Positions 42,708 to 53,570 of a DNA stretch of 64,000 nucleotides are shown here, in pieces. Made by a program: the position numbers and the translations under genes. A model generated the notes under the pieces. That model was not told the origin of the DNA, made no database searches, and saw only the letters and a program-made list of their open reading frames with translations. The stretch is from Cupriavidus sp. (GTDB lineage: Bacteria > Pseudomonadota > Gammaproteobacteria > Burkholderiales > Burkholderiaceae): positions 62,001 through 126,000 of the forward strand of contig JAPSLC010000002.1 of NCBI GenBank assembly GCA_031181345.1, written 5' to 3'. Position 1 is the first letter of the stretch, and every line of letters starts with the position of its first letter.

Positions 42708-43028
42708 TTACACCGCCATGTTCATCACTTCCTGATACGCCATCGCCAGCCGGTTGCGCACCTGCACGCCGGTCTGGAACGAAATGCTGGCCTTCTGCAT
42801 TTCGATCATCACGTCGTTCAGCGCGACGCCCGGCTTGCCGAGCTCGAACGCCTCGGCCAGGCCATAGGCCCGTTCCTGGGCGCCGCTGATCTTCTGCAGC
42901 GAGCGCTGCAGTTCGCCGGCGAAGCCGGAAGCGGCGGCCGGGGCGGTCTGGGAAGTCGTGCCCGACGCGCTCTGCGCCAGGCCTCGCAGCTGCTGCAGCA
43001 TGCCTTCGATGGAAGCAATCGAACTCAT
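42708..43028 (-). CDS. fliE: Flagellar hook-basal body protein FliE
   Basis: FliE, 106 residues, links the MS ring to the proximal rod. The C-terminal half ALNDVMIEMQKASISFQTGVQVRNRLAMAYQEVMNM is the conserved FliE signature. It is transcribed divergently from fliF and convergently with the Fic gene. Exported without a cleaved signal through the flagellar type III apparatus. Confidence 0.95.
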   Translation of the reverse strand: MSSIASIEGMLQQLRGLAQSASGTTSQTAPAAASGFAGELQRSLQKISGAQERAYGLAEAFELGKPGVALNDVMIEMQKASISFQTGVQVRNRLAMAYQEVMNMAV

Positions 43029-43489
43029 CGGTCTGTCTTATCCGTGATTGGCGGGGGCCCGAAACGAGGTCAGGCGCCCGTGAATGGGTCGATCGGGTGG
43101 ACACGGGAACGCCAAACGCGGGCCCGCGCCCAATCCAGCAGCCGAAGCGTACCTGCCACGTCCCAGCCGGCATAGGCCGAAATCGGACCGAAAAGCCGCC
43201 CTATTCCCCCGATTGTCTGTGCGCCCGGTAACCGATCATCGCTACCGTGCCGGGTCTGGCGGGCTGTCGCCTTGCCGCTCCCACCCGCATCCCTGGTTTG
43301 CTGCCAGCGAATGCATTAACGACACCGGCGCCCCTTTGTTTAACTATCGCGGAGAGTACGCGTGTTTTGTCTGCTGCGTGATCTGAGCCATGCCGACATC
43401 GGCCACCGCCACGGCGGCGCATTGCGCCCCCGGCAAGGTTCGCCCCTGCCCGGCCGGCTCGGCGGGTCGGCCAACACGGAGGCCCGCGC
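43029..43489. other. Divergent fliE-fliF intergenic region, no gene found
   Basis: This 461-base gap should hold the promoters of fliE (minus) and the fliFGHIJK operon (plus). I see no coding frame that resembles a protein. An AACTATCGCG stretch near 43344 faintly recalls an FlhDC half-site, but nothing is strong enough to call; no clear sigma-54 (GG-N10-GC) or sigma-28 site is visible. Confidence 0.4.
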
Positions 43490-45214
43490 ATGAATGCCGC
43501 AGCCGTGCTGGGCAACCGCTCGGAATTGATCGAGCGCTTCAAGGGCAATCCGCGCCTGCCGCTGATGCTCGGCGGCGCGGCGCTGGCCGCCGCGATCGCG
43601 GTCGGCGTGCTGTGGTCGCGCAGCCCCGACTACAAGGTGCTGTACAGCAACCTGTCCGAACGCGACGGCGGCGCGGTGATCGCGTCGCTGCAGCAGATGA
43701 ACGTGCCGTACAAGTTCGCCGAGGGCGGCGGTGCGGTGATGGTGCCGGCCGACAAGGTCCATGAGATGCGGCTGCGGCTCGCGTCGCAGGGCCTGCCCAA
43801 GAGCGGCAACGCCGGCATGGAGCTGATGGACAACCAGAAGTTCGGCATCAGCCAGTTCGCCGAACAGGTCAATTACCAGCGTGGGCTCGAAGGCGAGCTC
43901 GCGCGCTCGATCGAATCGATCGCCGCGGTGCAGTCCGCCCGCGTGCATCTGGCCATTCCGAAGCCGACGCTGTTCGTGCGCGAGCGCCAGAAGCCGACCG
44001 CCTCGATCGTGCTGACGCTGCATCCGGGCCGCGCCATCGACGAGGGCCAGGTCGCGGCGATCAGCCATCTGGTGTCGTCGAGCGTGCCCGAGCTCACGCC
44101 CAAGTCGATCTCGATCGTCGACCAGCACGGCAACCTGCTGTCGGGCAACGGCAGCAACGAGCGCATGCTCGATGCCACGCAACTCAAGTATGTGCAGACG
44201 CTCGAGCGCACCTATGTGCAGCGCGTAGAGTCGATCCTCGCACCCATCGTCGGCCAGGGCAATGTGAAGGCCCAGGTCACCGCCGATGTGGACTTCAATA
44301 TCGTCGAGCACACCGACGAGTCGTTCAAGCCGAACCAGGACCCGACCCGCGCGGCGATCCGCAGCCAGCAGACCAGCGAATCGAACCAGCAAGGCGGCTC
44401 GCCTGTCGGCGGCGTGCCGGGCGCGCTGTCGAACCAGCCGCCGCTGCAGGCCGCCGCGCCGGTGGTCACGCAGCAGCCGGGACAGCAAGGACAACAAGGA
44501 CAGCCGGGCCAGCAAGGCCAGGCCGGTCAGCAGGCGCAGGGCCAGCAGGCCGGTACCGCCAATACGCAGGCCGCGCTCGCCGGCGCCCAGTCCGGCCCGA
44601 GCAGCAACCGCCGCGACTCGACCACGAACTTCGAGCTCGACCGCACCGTGCGCCACGTGCAGCAGGCCCCGGGCGGCATCCGCCGCCTGTCGGTGGCGGT
44701 GGTGGTCAACCATCGCCAGGTGGCCGGCGCGAACGGCAAGATCACCAGCGAGCCGCTGACCGCCGCGCAATTGGCGCAGATCGAGAACCTCGCCAAGGAG
44801 GCGATGGGCTTCTCGCCGGCGCGCGGCGACTCGCTCAATGTGGTCAACAGCCCGTTCACCTCCGGCGAGGAGATCAAGCCCGAACTGCCGCTGTGGAAGC
44901 AACCCGAGATGATCGAGCTGGCCAAGACCGCCGCGCAATACCTGCTGCTGGCACTGCTGGCCCTGTTCGTGTGGTTCAAGGTGGCACGGCCGATCCTGCG
45001 CAAGTACACCGCGCCGCCGCTGCCGCCGCCCGCGGAGAACAACACGGCCGAGTCGGTGCTGCTGCCGGTCGAGGAACAGCTGCCGGATCCGGAAGTGCTG
45101 CGCCTGACCGCCAAATACGAAAGCGATCTCGCCCTGGTGCGCGACGCCGCGCAACGCGACCCGCGTCTGGTCGCCAGTGTGATCAAGAACTGGATGTCTA
45201 GCGATGAACGGTGA
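43490..45214 (+). CDS. fliF: Flagellar MS-ring protein
   Basis: FliF, 574 residues, forms the MS ring in the inner membrane, the foundation of the basal body. Membrane helices are near residues 25-42 and 475-495. The YscJ-like domain ([46 protein letters not shown]) and C-terminal FliG-binding tail ([18 protein letters not shown]) are present. Odd feature: residues about 325-352 form a glutamine/glycine repeat of collagen-like PGQQGQ units in the disordered loop. GGAGG precedes the ATG. It overlaps fliG by 11 bases. Confidence 0.97.
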   Translation: MNAAAVLGNRSELIERFKGNPRLPLMLGGAALAAAIAVGVLWSRSPDYKVLYSNLSERDGGAVIASLQQMNVPYKFAEGGGAVMVPADKVHEMRLRLASQGLPKSGNAGMELMDNQKFGISQFAEQVNYQRGLEGELARSIESIAAVQSARVHLAIPKPTLFVRERQKPTASIVLTLHPGRAIDEGQVAAISHLVSSSVPELTPKSISIVDQHGNLLSGNGSNERMLDATQLKYVQTLERTYVQRVESILAPIVGQGNVKAQVTADVDFNIVEHTDESFKPNQDPTRAAIRSQQTSESNQQGGSPVGGVPGALSNQPPLQAAAPVVTQQPGQQGQQGQPGQQGQAGQQAQGQQAGTANTQAALAGAQSGPSSNRRDSTTNFELDRTVRHVQQAPGGIRRLSVAVVVNHRQVAGANGKITSEPLTAAQLAQIENLAKEAMGFSPARGDSLNVVNSPFTSGEEIKPELPLWKQPEMIELAKTAAQYLLLALLALFVWFKVARPILRKYTAPPLPPPAENNTAESVLLPVEEQLPDPEVLRLTAKYESDLALVRDAAQRDPRLVASVIKNWMSSDER

Positions 45215-46196
45215 GGGCTTGCAGAAGAGCGCCATCCTGATGATGTCGCTCGGTGAGGATGCGGCGGCCGAGGTGTTCAAGCACCTGTCGCCGCGCGAAG
45301 TGCAGACGCTGGGCTCGGCCATGGCGTCGCTGAACGCGGTCACGCGGGAAGAGATGGCGGCCGTACTGGCCGAGTTCCGCAGCGAGACCGAGCAGTTCCT
45401 GGCGCTGTCGGTCGACTCGAGCACGTTCATCAAGAGCGTCCTGAACAAGGCGCTGGGCGAGGAACGCGCGCTGTCGGTGATCGAGGACATCCTGGAATCG
45501 CGCGATCCGGGCAGCGGCATCGACTCGCTGAACTGGATGGACGCGACCTCGGTGGCCGAGCTGATCCGCGACGAGCATCCGCAGATCATCGCCACCATCC
45601 TGATCCACCTGGACCGCCAGAAGTCCTCGGAGGTGCTGGCGCTGTTCACCGACCGCCTGCGCAACGACGTGGTACTGCGGATCGCGACCTTCGGCGGCGT
45701 GCAGCCGGGCGCGCTGCAGGAACTGACCGACGTGCTGACCAAGCTGCTGGCCGGCCAGAGCCTGAAGCGCAGCCGCATGGGCGGCATCCGCACCGCGGCC
45801 GAAATCATCAACCTGATGAACACGACGCACGAGGAGGCGGTGATCGCCGGCGTGCGCCAGCACGACAGCGACCTCGCGCAGAAGATCATCGACGAGATGT
45901 TCCTGTTCGAGAACCTGCTGGAAGTGGACGATCGCGGCATCCAGCGCGTGCTGAAGGAAATCGCCACCGAGTCGCTGATCGTCGCGCTCAAGGGCGCGCC
46001 GCAGGAACTGCGCGACAAGTTCATCCGCAACATGTCGACCCGTGCGGGCGAGATGCTGCGCGAGGACCTGGAAGCGCTGGGCCCGGTGCGCGTGTCGCAG
46101 GTCGAGGCCGAGCAGAAGAGCATCCTGCAGGTGGTAAGACGCCTGGCCGACGCCGGCGAGATCCAGATCGGAGCCGGCGACGATGCCTATGTCTAA
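45204..46196 (+). CDS. fliG: Flagellar motor switch protein FliG
   Basis: FliG, 330 residues, sits on the MS ring and couples MotA torque to rotor rotation. The N-terminal domain ([30 protein letters not shown]) binds FliF, the middle domain has the EHPQ-type motif ([15 protein letters not shown]), and the C-terminal domain carries the charged torque helix ([31 protein letters not shown]). Overlaps both fliF and fliH, so the operon is translationally coupled. Confidence 0.97.
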   Translation: MNGEGLQKSAILMMSLGEDAAAEVFKHLSPREVQTLGSAMASLNAVTREEMAAVLAEFRSETEQFLALSVDSSTFIKSVLNKALGEERALSVIEDILESRDPGSGIDSLNWMDATSVAELIRDEHPQIIATILIHLDRQKSSEVLALFTDRLRNDVVLRIATFGGVQPGALQELTDVLTKLLAGQSLKRSRMGGIRTAAEIINLMNTTHEEAVIAGVRQHDSDLAQKIIDEMFLFENLLEVDDRGIQRVLKEIATESLIVALKGAPQELRDKFIRNMSTRAGEMLREDLEALGPVRVSQVEAEQKSILQVVRRLADAGEIQIGAGDDAYV

Positions 46197-47166
46197 TCCC
46201 TATGCGCGCCAGGCGCTGGGCCAACACCTCGGCGGCCCGGTCGACAACGGCCGCGACGACGAACACGATGACGGCTTCGGCGCGCGCTACGAGCCGCGCC
46301 ACGAGCAACGCCATGACCCGCGCGCGCAGGCCCGCGCCGCCGTGCCGGCTGCGTCCACGCCCGCGTCCGCCGCTTCGTCGGCCCCATCCAGGGGACTGAA
46401 CTTGCGTGGCGGCCGGGACAACACGGGTTTCGAGAGCTTCGACGCGTTCGGCACCGATATGCCGGCCTCGGGCGGCACGCCCCGCGAGCGGGGCAACGAC
46501 AGCAACGGCTGGCGCCGCTGGAAGATGTCGGCCTTCGACGCGCCGCCGCCTCCGCCGCCCGTGTTCGAGGCCGAACCGGACGAACCGGCGCCGCCGCCGA
46601 TCGACTTCGCCGCGCTCGACGCGATGCGCGAGGGCGCCCGCAAGGAAGGCTATGCCCAGGGCTACACGCAGGGCCAGACCCAGGGCTACGGCGACGGCCA
46701 TCGCGAAGGCTATGCGCGCGGCCTCGAAACCGCGCGTCAGGAGGCCGCCCGTCTGCAGGAGCTGGCCACCACCTTCGCCGGCGCGCTGCGCCGCATCGAC
46801 GACGAGGTTGGCCAGACGCTGATCGCGCTGGCGCTCGACGTCGCGCGCAAGCTGGTGCAAGACACCGTCGCACACAACCCCGCCGTGCTGCTGCCCGCCG
46901 TGCGCGAGCTGCTGGCCAACGAACCGGCGCTGTCCGGCGCGCCCTGCCTGCTGCTCAATCCCGACGATGTCGAACTGGTGCAAACGCACCTGGCCGGCGA
47001 GCTGGAAGCCGCCGGCTGGTCGGTGCGCGCCGATGCGACGGTCGCGCGCGGCGGCTGCATCGCCAGCGCCGCCAGCGGCGAACTGGACGCGACGCTGGCC
47101 ACCCGCTGGAGCCGCGTGGTCAAGGCCCTCGGCCGCAACGATCCCTGGGAAGCGCCCGATGCGTGA
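46183..47166 (+). CDS. fliH: Flagellar assembly protein FliH
   Basis: FliH, 327 residues, is the stator-like regulator of the FliI ATPase. The N-terminal 150 residues are a disordered, proline/acidic-rich extension longer than in E. coli (about 235 residues in total there). Then comes the glycine-repeat helix ([27 protein letters not shown]), the GxxxG pattern typical of FliH, and the C-terminal FliI-binding domain ([21 protein letters not shown]). The start at 46183 overlaps fliG by 14 bases; an ATG two codons on (46189) is possible. Confidence 0.94.
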   Translation: MPMSNPYARQALGQHLGGPVDNGRDDEHDDGFGARYEPRHEQRHDPRAQARAAVPAASTPASAASSAPSRGLNLRGGRDNTGFESFDAFGTDMPASGGTPRERGNDSNGWRRWKMSAFDAPPPPPPVFEAEPDEPAPPPIDFAALDAMREGARKEGYAQGYTQGQTQGYGDGHREGYARGLETARQEAARLQELATTFAGALRRIDDEVGQTLIALALDVARKLVQDTVAHNPAVLLPAVRELLANEPALSGAPCLLLNPDDVELVQTHLAGELEAAGWSVRADATVARGGCIASAASGELDATLATRWSRVVKALGRNDPWEAPDA

Positions 47167-48619
47167 GCCCATCGCCGCGCCGATCGCAAATTCCGCCAAC
47201 CCGCCGGAGCTGCATGGCCAGCGCTGGCGCGATGCGTTGGCCGGCGCCGCCGCCAACGTGGCCGAGCTGGACAGCAAGCGCAGCTGCGGCCGGCTGACTC
47301 GCGCGGCCGGGCTGGTGCTGGAGGCCGTGGGCCTGCGCATGCCGGTCGGCAGCGACTGCCTGATCGAAATCCCGGGCCATGCCGGCGCGACTGGTCAAGG
47401 CCCGCGCATGGCGGAGGCCGAGGTGGTCGGCTTCGGCGCCGACCGCCTCTATCTGATGCCGCAATCGGACGTGATGGGCCTGGTTCCCGGCGCGCGCGTC
47501 TATCCGCTCGAACCCTCGCCGCTGCCCAGCGGCGACAGCGCGCCGCGCGAGCCCGGCTCCAAGCGCCTGCCGGTCGGCGAAGGGCTGCTCGGCCGCGTGC
47601 TCGACGCCGCGGGCCGGCCGCTGGACGGTCTGGGCCCCTTGCAGGCTGCGCGCGAAGTGCCGCTGGCCGGCTCGCAGATCAATCCGCTGTCGCGCGCGCC
47701 GATCGATACCGTGCTCGATGTCGGCGTGCGCGCGATCAACGGCATGCTGACGGTCGGCCGCGGCCAGCGCATGGGCCTGTTCGCCGGCTCGGGCGTCGGC
47801 AAGAGCGTGCTGCTCGGCATGATGGCGCGCTATACCAGCGCCGAAGTCATCGTGGTCGGCCTGATCGGCGAACGCGGCCGCGAGGTCAAGGACTTCATCG
47901 AGAACATCCTTGGCGAGGAAGGCCGTGCCCGCTCGGTGGTGGTCGCCGCGCCGGCCGACACCTCGCCGCTGCTGCGCATGCAGGGCGCCGCCTACGCGAC
48001 GCGCCTGGCCGAGTATTTCCGCGACCAGGGCCGCCATGTGCTGCTGATCATGGATTCGCTGACGCGCTATGCGATGGCCCAGCGCGAGATCGCGCTGGCC
48101 ATCGGCGAGCCGCCGGCGACCAAGGGCTACCCCCCTTCGGTGTTCGCCAAGCTGCCGACGCTGGTCGAGCGCGCCGGTAACGGCGCCGAGGGCGGCGGCT
48201 CGATCACCGCCTTCTATACCGTGCTGGCCGAGGGCGACGACCAGCAGGATCCGATCGCCGATTCGGCGCGCGCGATCCTCGACGGCCATATCGTGCTGTC
48301 GCGCAGCCTGGCCGAGGCCGGCCACTATCCGGCGATCGACGTCGAGGCCTCGATCAGCCGCGCGATGACCGCATTGATCTCGCCGGAGCAATTCGGGTCG
48401 GTGCGCCGCTTCAAGCAATTGATGTCGCGCTATCAGCGCAACCGCGATCTGATCAGCGTGGGCGCCTACGTGCCGGGCGCCGATCCGGAACTCGATCTGG
48501 CGATCCGCCTGCACCCGCGCATGGAAGCCTTCCTGCAGCAGGACATACACGAGCGCGCGGGCTACGGCGAATCGATCGATCAACTGCATCTGCTCTTCGA
48601 CAGGAGCGCAAATGGCTAA
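47159..48619 (+). CDS. fliI: Flagellum-specific ATP synthase FliI
   Basis: FliI, 486 residues, is the hexameric ATPase of the flagellar type III export apparatus. Walker A is [12 protein letters not shown]; the [14 protein letters not shown] block and Walker B region [26 protein letters not shown] are typical of F1-beta-like secretion ATPases. The ATG at 47159 overlaps the fliH stop by eight bases. The C-terminal [30 protein letters not shown] block is also conserved. Confidence 0.97.
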   Translation: MREPIAAPIANSANPPELHGQRWRDALAGAAANVAELDSKRSCGRLTRAAGLVLEAVGLRMPVGSDCLIEIPGHAGATGQGPRMAEAEVVGFGADRLYLMPQSDVMGLVPGARVYPLEPSPLPSGDSAPREPGSKRLPVGEGLLGRVLDAAGRPLDGLGPLQAAREVPLAGSQINPLSRAPIDTVLDVGVRAINGMLTVGRGQRMGLFAGSGVGKSVLLGMMARYTSAEVIVVGLIGERGREVKDFIENILGEEGRARSVVVAAPADTSPLLRMQGAAYATRLAEYFRDQGRHVLLIMDSLTRYAMAQREIALAIGEPPATKGYPPSVFAKLPTLVERAGNGAEGGGSITAFYTVLAEGDDQQDPIADSARAILDGHIVLSRSLAEAGHYPAIDVEASISRAMTALISPEQFGSVRRFKQLMSRYQRNRDLISVGAYVPGADPELDLAIRLHPRMEAFLQQDIHERAGYGESIDQLHLLFDRSANG

Positions 48620-49070
48620 GACCTCCCCGTTGAACACGCTGGCCGACCTGGCCCAGAACGACACCGACACCGCCGCGCGCGAGCTCGGGCGGCTGCAAGG
48701 CCAGCGCACCCAGGCCGAGCAGCAGCTCGCCGCGCTGACCCAGTACCGTCAGGAATACCGCGCGCGCATGCAGGCCCTGATGCAGAACGGCATGCCGTCG
48801 GCGCGCTGGCACGACTTCTCGCAGTTCCTCGATTCGCTTGACGCGGCGATCCGGCAGCAGACCGAGGCGCTCGCCAAGGCCGAATCGCAGTTGCTGGCCG
48901 GCCGCGCCAACTGGCAGAAGCAGAAGCAGCGCCTGAACTCGTTCGATACGCTGATTGCCCGTGCCGAGTCGCGCGAGCAGCAGATCGCCGCGCGCCGCGA
49001 GCAACGCACCACCGACGAATACGCCGCCCGCGTGGCGAGCCAGCAGGTCCGCAGCGGACACAACCAATAA
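48612..49070 (+). CDS. fliJ: Flagellar export protein FliJ
   Basis: FliJ, 152 residues, is a coiled-coil protein like the gamma subunit of F1 that binds the FliI ring and FlhA. The sequence is almost entirely helical and charged ([36 protein letters not shown]). It overlaps fliI by eight bases and ends eight bases before fliK. Confidence 0.94.
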   Translation: MAKTSPLNTLADLAQNDTDTAARELGRLQGQRTQAEQQLAALTQYRQEYRARMQALMQNGMPSARWHDFSQFLDSLDAAIRQQTEALAKAESQLLAGRANWQKQKQRLNSFDTLIARAESREQQIAARREQRTTDEYAARVASQQVRSGHNQ

Positions 49071-49077
49071 GCCCCAG

Positions 49078-50541
49078 ATGATCGACATCAGCCAAATCGT
49101 CAGCGGCGGCACCGCGCCCGCCAACGCCCCGCGCAATCCGCAGCCCGCCTCGGGCGCCAGCGAGTTCGGCGATGCGCTGGCGCGCGCGCGCCAGACGCAG
49201 GCCGGCGAAGCGCGCGCCGCCAGCCAGCAGCAACCGGCCGGCAAGAGCGGCAAGGCTGCCGACAGCGCTGGCAAGAACGCGACGGAAGCCGGCAAGAAGG
49301 CGGATCCGGCCAGCGCCGAGGCCGATGCCGGCAAGACGCAGGCGAACGCGGGCAAGGTCGACGGTGCGACCGAAGGTCGGAAGGACACCACCGATCTGGC
49401 CGACGACGAGACCGGCACCCATGACAACGCAGGAGCCGCGGCCGCCGCGGCCCTGCTGGCGGCGATGCTGCCGGCCGCGCCCGCTGCTGCTGCGGCCGTT
49501 GCCGCCGTTGCTGGCGCTGCCGGCACAGGCCCGGCGGTCGGTGCAGCCATGCCTGCCACGCCGACGACTGCCATCGCCGGCCAGCTGCCGGCCGCGGCAA
49601 CCGCACCGGAAGCTGTGCCGTCGCTGGCGGAAGACACACTGAACACCATCGCGTCGCAACGCGCGGCGCTGGCGACAACCACGGTCGCGCCGGATGCGGC
49701 CGTGGCCAAGCCCGCCACGCCGACGGATGTGGAAGCCGATGCCGGCAAGCCGGCCATGTCGCTCGACGCGACCGCCAAGACCGCGCTGAGTGCGGCGCAA
49801 CTGCAGACGTCGACCGACACCGGCGGCGCGCACGACGGCGCCGCCGGCCGCCGCGACGGTGCCGCGAGCCAGTTCGCCGCCGCTGCGCAGCAGCCTGCTG
49901 CGACGGCGAGCACCACCGTAACGCCGACGGCCGCGTTGCAGGCCGCCCTGCAGGCCGCTGCGGCCGCCGGGAAGACACCGGGCGAAGACAACGGCGCGGT
50001 CGCCGCACCGATCGAGGGGGCCACGCCGCTGCCGCAGGGCACCGCGGCCACGCTCGGCGCGCAGTCGGGTGCGCAAGCTGCGGTCACGCTGCCGCTCGCC
50101 CCGCGTCTGGGCGATCCGCAGTGGCCCCAGGCCCTGGGCCAGCAGATGGTCCGGCTGACCACGCAGGGCAACCACACCGCCGAGCTGCAACTGAACCCGC
50201 CCGACCTCGGTCCGCTGAAGATCGTGCTCAATGTGGTCAACGACCAGGCCCAGGCCCAGTTCGTCTCGCCGCACGCGAGCGTGCGCGCGGCGGTCGAAGC
50301 TGCCCTGCCGCAACTGCGCCATGCGATGGCAGACAGCGGCATCCAGCTCGGCCAGACTTCGGTCGGCGCCGAGCAGTTCGCCGGCCAGCCGGGACAGGGG
50401 CAACAGCAGGCCCCGCAACACCGTGGCCAGGGCTTCGCGCAGGGCGGGCCGGAATTCCAGCAGCCCGGCGCGACGCAGACCGCCACGGCCCCGGCCACGC
50501 CGCGCCGCGTGGCGCTGGGTGAGGTCGATACGTTCGCCTGA
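49078..50541 (+). CDS. fliK: Flagellar hook-length control protein
   Basis: FliK, 487 residues, is the molecular ruler for the hook and signals FlhB to switch to filament export. The first ~370 residues are alanine/glycine/threonine-rich and unstructured; the conserved C-terminal domain (about 375-445) reads QMVRLTTQGNHTAELQLNPPDLGPLKIVLNVVNDQAQAQFVSPHASVRAAVEAALPQLRHAM. It ends in a glutamine-rich tail. Last gene of fliFGHIJK, followed by a REP-like palindrome. This is the canonical copy; the other homologue is at 39582-40967. Confidence 0.95.
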   Translation: MIDISQIVSGGTAPANAPRNPQPASGASEFGDALARARQTQAGEARAASQQQPAGKSGKAADSAGKNATEAGKKADPASAEADAGKTQANAGKVDGATEGRKDTTDLADDETGTHDNAGAAAAAALLAAMLPAAPAAAAAVAAVAGAAGTGPAVGAAMPATPTTAIAGQLPAAATAPEAVPSLAEDTLNTIASQRAALATTTVAPDAAVAKPATPTDVEADAGKPAMSLDATAKTALSAAQLQTSTDTGGAHDGAAGRRDGAASQFAAAAQQPAATASTTVTPTAALQAALQAAAAAGKTPGEDNGAVAAPIEGATPLPQGTAATLGAQSGAQAAVTLPLAPRLGDPQWPQALGQQMVRLTTQGNHTAELQLNPPDLGPLKIVLNVVNDQAQAQFVSPHASVRAAVEAALPQLRHAMADSGIQLGQTSVGAEQFAGQPGQGQQQAPQHRGQGFAQGGPEFQQPGATQTATAPATPRRVALGEVDTFA

Positions 50542-50570
50542 GCGGGCGATATTCCCCGCCACACGACACT

Positions 50571-50598
50571 CCCTTCTCCCGCTTGCGGGAGAGGGGGG
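50571..50598. repeat. REP-like palindromic element, copy 2
   Basis: CTTCTCCCGC-TT-GCGGGAGAGG repeats the core found at 22690-22735 and lies 30 bases after the fliK stop. It has no T-run. It may stabilise the 3' end of the fliF operon mRNA or act as a weak terminator. Confidence 0.7.
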
Positions 50599-50670
50599 GC
50601 AAACCCGACGGTAGCTCGAGCACCGGCGTATCATTCCCCTCCCCAGTGAACCGATACGCGCGGCGCTCCC

Positions 50671-51336
50671 ATGACCTTCGACCTGTTCGACAACCTGCCC
50701 GAGCCCGACAGCCGGGGTGGGAACGATAGCGAAGCGATCGGGCCGGGTGCCGTAGTACTGCGCGGCTTCGCGCTGTCGCGCGCGCCTGCGCTGCGCGAGG
50801 CGATCGAACAAGTCCAGGCGGAAGCCCCCTTCCGTCATCTGGTCACGCCCGGCGGCTTTCGCATGTCGGTGGCGATGACCAATTGCGGCACGCTCGGCTG
50901 GGTGTCGGACGAGCGCGGCTATCGGTATGACCCCATCGACCCGGACAGCGGCCGCCCCTGGTCCGCGATGCCCGCGGTCTTCGCCGAACTCGCACGCGAG
51001 GCCGCCGCGGCTGCCGGCTATCCCGACTTCGCCCCCGACGCCTGCCTGATCAACCGCTATACCCCGGGCACGCGTCTGTCGCTGCATCAGGACCGCAACG
51101 AGCGCGACCTGCGCGCGCCGATCGTCTCCGTCTCGCTGGGCCTGCCCGCGGTATTCCTGTTCGGCGGCCCGCAACGCGCCGACCGTCCGGCGCGCGTGCG
51201 CATGGCTCACGGCGATATCGCCATCTGGGGCGGGCCGAGCCGGCTCTTCTATCACGGCATCGCGCCGCTGGCCGACGGCGATCACCCGGTGATCGGGCCG
51301 CTTCGCCTGAACCTGACCTTTCGCAAGGCCGGCTGA
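50671..51336 (+). CDS. alkB: Alpha-ketoglutarate-dependent DNA repair dioxygenase AlkB
   Basis: AlkB, 221 residues, removes methyl lesions such as 1-methyladenine and 3-methylcytosine from DNA using Fe(II) and 2-oxoglutarate. The iron ligands are His139 and Asp141 (LHQDRNE) and His195 (LFYHGI). The 2-oxoglutarate Arg residues lie in the closing RLNLTFR. The N-terminal substrate lid includes MTNCGTLGWVSDERGYRYD. It lies alone between the flagellar operon and phoX; no Ada gene is adjacent. Confidence 0.96.
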   Translation: MTFDLFDNLPEPDSRGGNDSEAIGPGAVVLRGFALSRAPALREAIEQVQAEAPFRHLVTPGGFRMSVAMTNCGTLGWVSDERGYRYDPIDPDSGRPWSAMPAVFAELAREAAAAAGYPDFAPDACLINRYTPGTRLSLHQDRNERDLRAPIVSVSLGLPAVFLFGGPQRADRPARVRMAHGDIAIWGGPSRLFYHGIAPLADGDHPVIGPLRLNLTFRKAG

Positions 51337-51610
51337 AACACGCCGACATGACGACGCGATGACACATCGATGAAATCTCGATGAAGCTTCGTCGCGAAGG
51401 CAGCCGTCCGCGCCTTGCCGCGCACTTGATGCCATTGCATCAGACATCTTTTCATCGCGACGTCACGGACGGCCTCTAGCATCCACCTCGCCGTCAATCT
51501 GCACTTGCCGCTGCATTCCTCGCATTGGCACGACGCAGCCGCGAACTGGCTTCGATATGGCCGCGATGCGATGCCCGGCATTCAATCCAACAAAGGGAGG
51601 TCCCCCCGTC

Positions 51611-53461
51611 ATGTCTTACATCACCGATAAGGCGCGCGAACCGCGCCGTGCGGCTGAAGGCTACATCACCGTTCCCGGCCAGACGCTCGAAGAGATCGTC
51701 GCCGCCAACCCGGCCCGTCGCAAGGTCCTGCGCGGCGGCCTGAGCCTGTCGCTGCTGTCGGTCTTCGGTTCGACCAGCCTGCTGGCCGCCTGCGGTGGCG
51801 ACGACGATCCCGCGCCGGCACCGGCCCCGGCTCCCGCGCCCGGCCCGACCCCGAGCCAGCCGCTGGACTACAGCATCGGCTTCAACCCGGTGGCGGACAA
51901 GGTCACCGCCGACACGGTGACGCTGCCGGAAAACTACTCGTACGAAGTCCTGTTCTCCGCCGGCGATCCGGTCGAGATCGGCTCGGTCGGCTATAGCGGC
52001 TCGTTCCAGAGCTCGGCGGAAACCGAGCGCCAAGCCGGCGGCAACCACGACGGCATGCACTTCTTCGAGATCCCCGGCGTCGACCCGCAGAAGGGCGGCC
52101 TGCTGGCGATCAATCACGAAGCGATGGATTCGGCCATCCTGTTCCCGGGCAGCTACGACGAAGCCACCGCAACGGCCGAGCAGAAGCGCCTGGCGCTGTC
52201 GTCGGTCGGCGTGTCGATCATCGAGATCGAATTCGTCGACGGCAAGTGGAGCGTCAAGCGTGACTCGCGCTACAACAAGCGCTACACCGGCAACACCATC
52301 TACAAGGTCGGTGGCCCGGCGGCCAGCGCGGTCGGCGGCAGCGTGGTCGGCACGCTGAACAACTGCTCGAGCGGCAACACGCCGTGGGGCACGTACCTGA
52401 CCTGCGAGGAAACCACCGACAACTATCTCGACCAGTCGAACCCGGAAGAGGGCTACGGCTGGGTGGTCGAGATCGATCCGCTGAACCAGCTGGGCGCGCC
52501 GACCAAGCGCACCGCGATGGGCCGCTTCGACCACGAGAACACCGCCTACATGACCGACGCCAGCAACCGCGTGGCGTTCTACATGGGCGATGACGGCACC
52601 CCGGGCTGCATCTACAAGTTTATCCCCAGCAATGCCTTCGATCCGAACAACCGCGCCGCCAACGCCAACCTGCTGGACCAGGGCACGCTGTACGTGGCCA
52701 AGTTTAACGGCGACGGCACGGGCCAGTGGATCGAACTGACGCACGGCAAGAACGGCCTGGTGACCGGTGCCAGCGACCCGGGCAACTACACGCAATCGAC
52801 CACGCCGCCGACGCCGACCATCGTCGACTTCAACTCGCAGGCCGACGTGCTGATCAAGACCAAGGCGGCTGCCCGCGTTGCCGGTGGCACGTTGATGGAC
52901 CGCCCGGAGTGGATCACGGTCGCGCTGGACAAGACCGTGTACTGCACGCTGACCAACAACGGCAGCCGCCGCGTCACCGATCCGGCCAACCCGCGCGCCA
53001 CCAACCCGCACGGCCACATCATCCGCTGGAAGGAACAGGGCGACTCGCCGCTGGCGACCACCTTCACCTGGGAAATCTTCCTGCTGGCCGGCGACCCGTC
53101 GCTGGCCGCGGAGAACCTGAAGGGCAACATCGTCGGCGACACCTTCTCGAGCCCGGACGGCATCCGCGTCGATCCGAAGGGCCGCCTGTGGGTGCAGACC
53201 GATGCCGGCACCGGCAGCAGCACGACCGATATCTTCGGTGCCAACTCGATGCACTACGTCGACCAGCAGACCCGCGAGTGCAAGCGCTTCCTGGTGGGCC
53301 CGCACGGCTGCGAGATCACCGGCATCGCCTACACGCCGGACCTGACGACGTTCTTCATCAACATCCAGCACCCGAACGGCGCGTGGCCCAGCGCCAGCCT
53401 GCCGGCGCGCTCGTCGACCATCGTGGTCCGCCACAAGGACGGCAAGCCGATCGGCGCGTAA
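51611..53461 (+). CDS. phoX: PhoX-family phosphatase (Tat lipoprotein)
   Basis: PhoX-type alkaline phosphatase (DUF839), 616 residues, which hydrolyses phosphate monoesters with iron and calcium. The signal is Tat-like (NPARRKVLRGGLSL...) and ends in LLAAC, a lipobox, so it is probably a Tat-exported lipoprotein. A proline/alanine linker (about 75-88) leads to the catalytic domain: NHDGMHFF, INHEAMDSAILFPG, TYLTCEETTDNY, GRFDHENTAYM and GCEITGIAYTPD. Start ATG 51611. No convincing Pho box was found upstream, so control by phosphate is presumed but not shown. Confidence 0.92.
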   Translation: MSYITDKAREPRRAAEGYITVPGQTLEEIVAANPARRKVLRGGLSLSLLSVFGSTSLLAACGGDDDPAPAPAPAPAPGPTPSQPLDYSIGFNPVADKVTADTVTLPENYSYEVLFSAGDPVEIGSVGYSGSFQSSAETERQAGGNHDGMHFFEIPGVDPQKGGLLAINHEAMDSAILFPGSYDEATATAEQKRLALSSVGVSIIEIEFVDGKWSVKRDSRYNKRYTGNTIYKVGGPAASAVGGSVVGTLNNCSSGNTPWGTYLTCEETTDNYLDQSNPEEGYGWVVEIDPLNQLGAPTKRTAMGRFDHENTAYMTDASNRVAFYMGDDGTPGCIYKFIPSNAFDPNNRAANANLLDQGTLYVAKFNGDGTGQWIELTHGKNGLVTGASDPGNYTQSTTPPTPTIVDFNSQADVLIKTKAAARVAGGTLMDRPEWITVALDKTVYCTLTNNGSRRVTDPANPRATNPHGHIIRWKEQGDSPLATTFTWEIFLLAGDPSLAAENLKGNIVGDTFSSPDGIRVDPKGRLWVQTDAGTGSSTTDIFGANSMHYVDQQTRECKRFLVGPHGCEITGIAYTPDLTTFFINIQHPNGAWPSASLPARSSTIVVRHKDGKPIGA

Positions 53462-53508
53462 GGCGGCTAGCCCACGTGTCCAATGCCGGACCAGCGCCGG
53501 CAATCTGC

Positions 53509-53541
53509 AAAGCCCGACGGCACCTGCCGTCGGGCTTTTTT
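53509..53541. terminator. Strong terminator between phoX and the FUSC gene
   Basis: AAAGCCCGACGGCA and TGCCGTCGGGCTTT form a perfect 14-base stem with a two-base centre (in RNA the top pairs would open), followed by TTT. The A-rich other side lets it act on the convergent FUSC transcript too. Confidence 0.9.
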
Positions 53542-53570
53542 GCTTGTTGGGTAACTGCGTCAGCCCGCTG

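Noticed and set aside
43029..43489. Sigma-54 promoter for fliE or fliF
   Set aside because: The best TGGC...TTGC pair has 14 rather than 10 bases between GG and GC.
51421..51480. Possible Pho box upstream of phoX
   Set aside because: Only loose CAT/TCAC repeats without the 11-base periodicity of PhoB sites; not better than chance.
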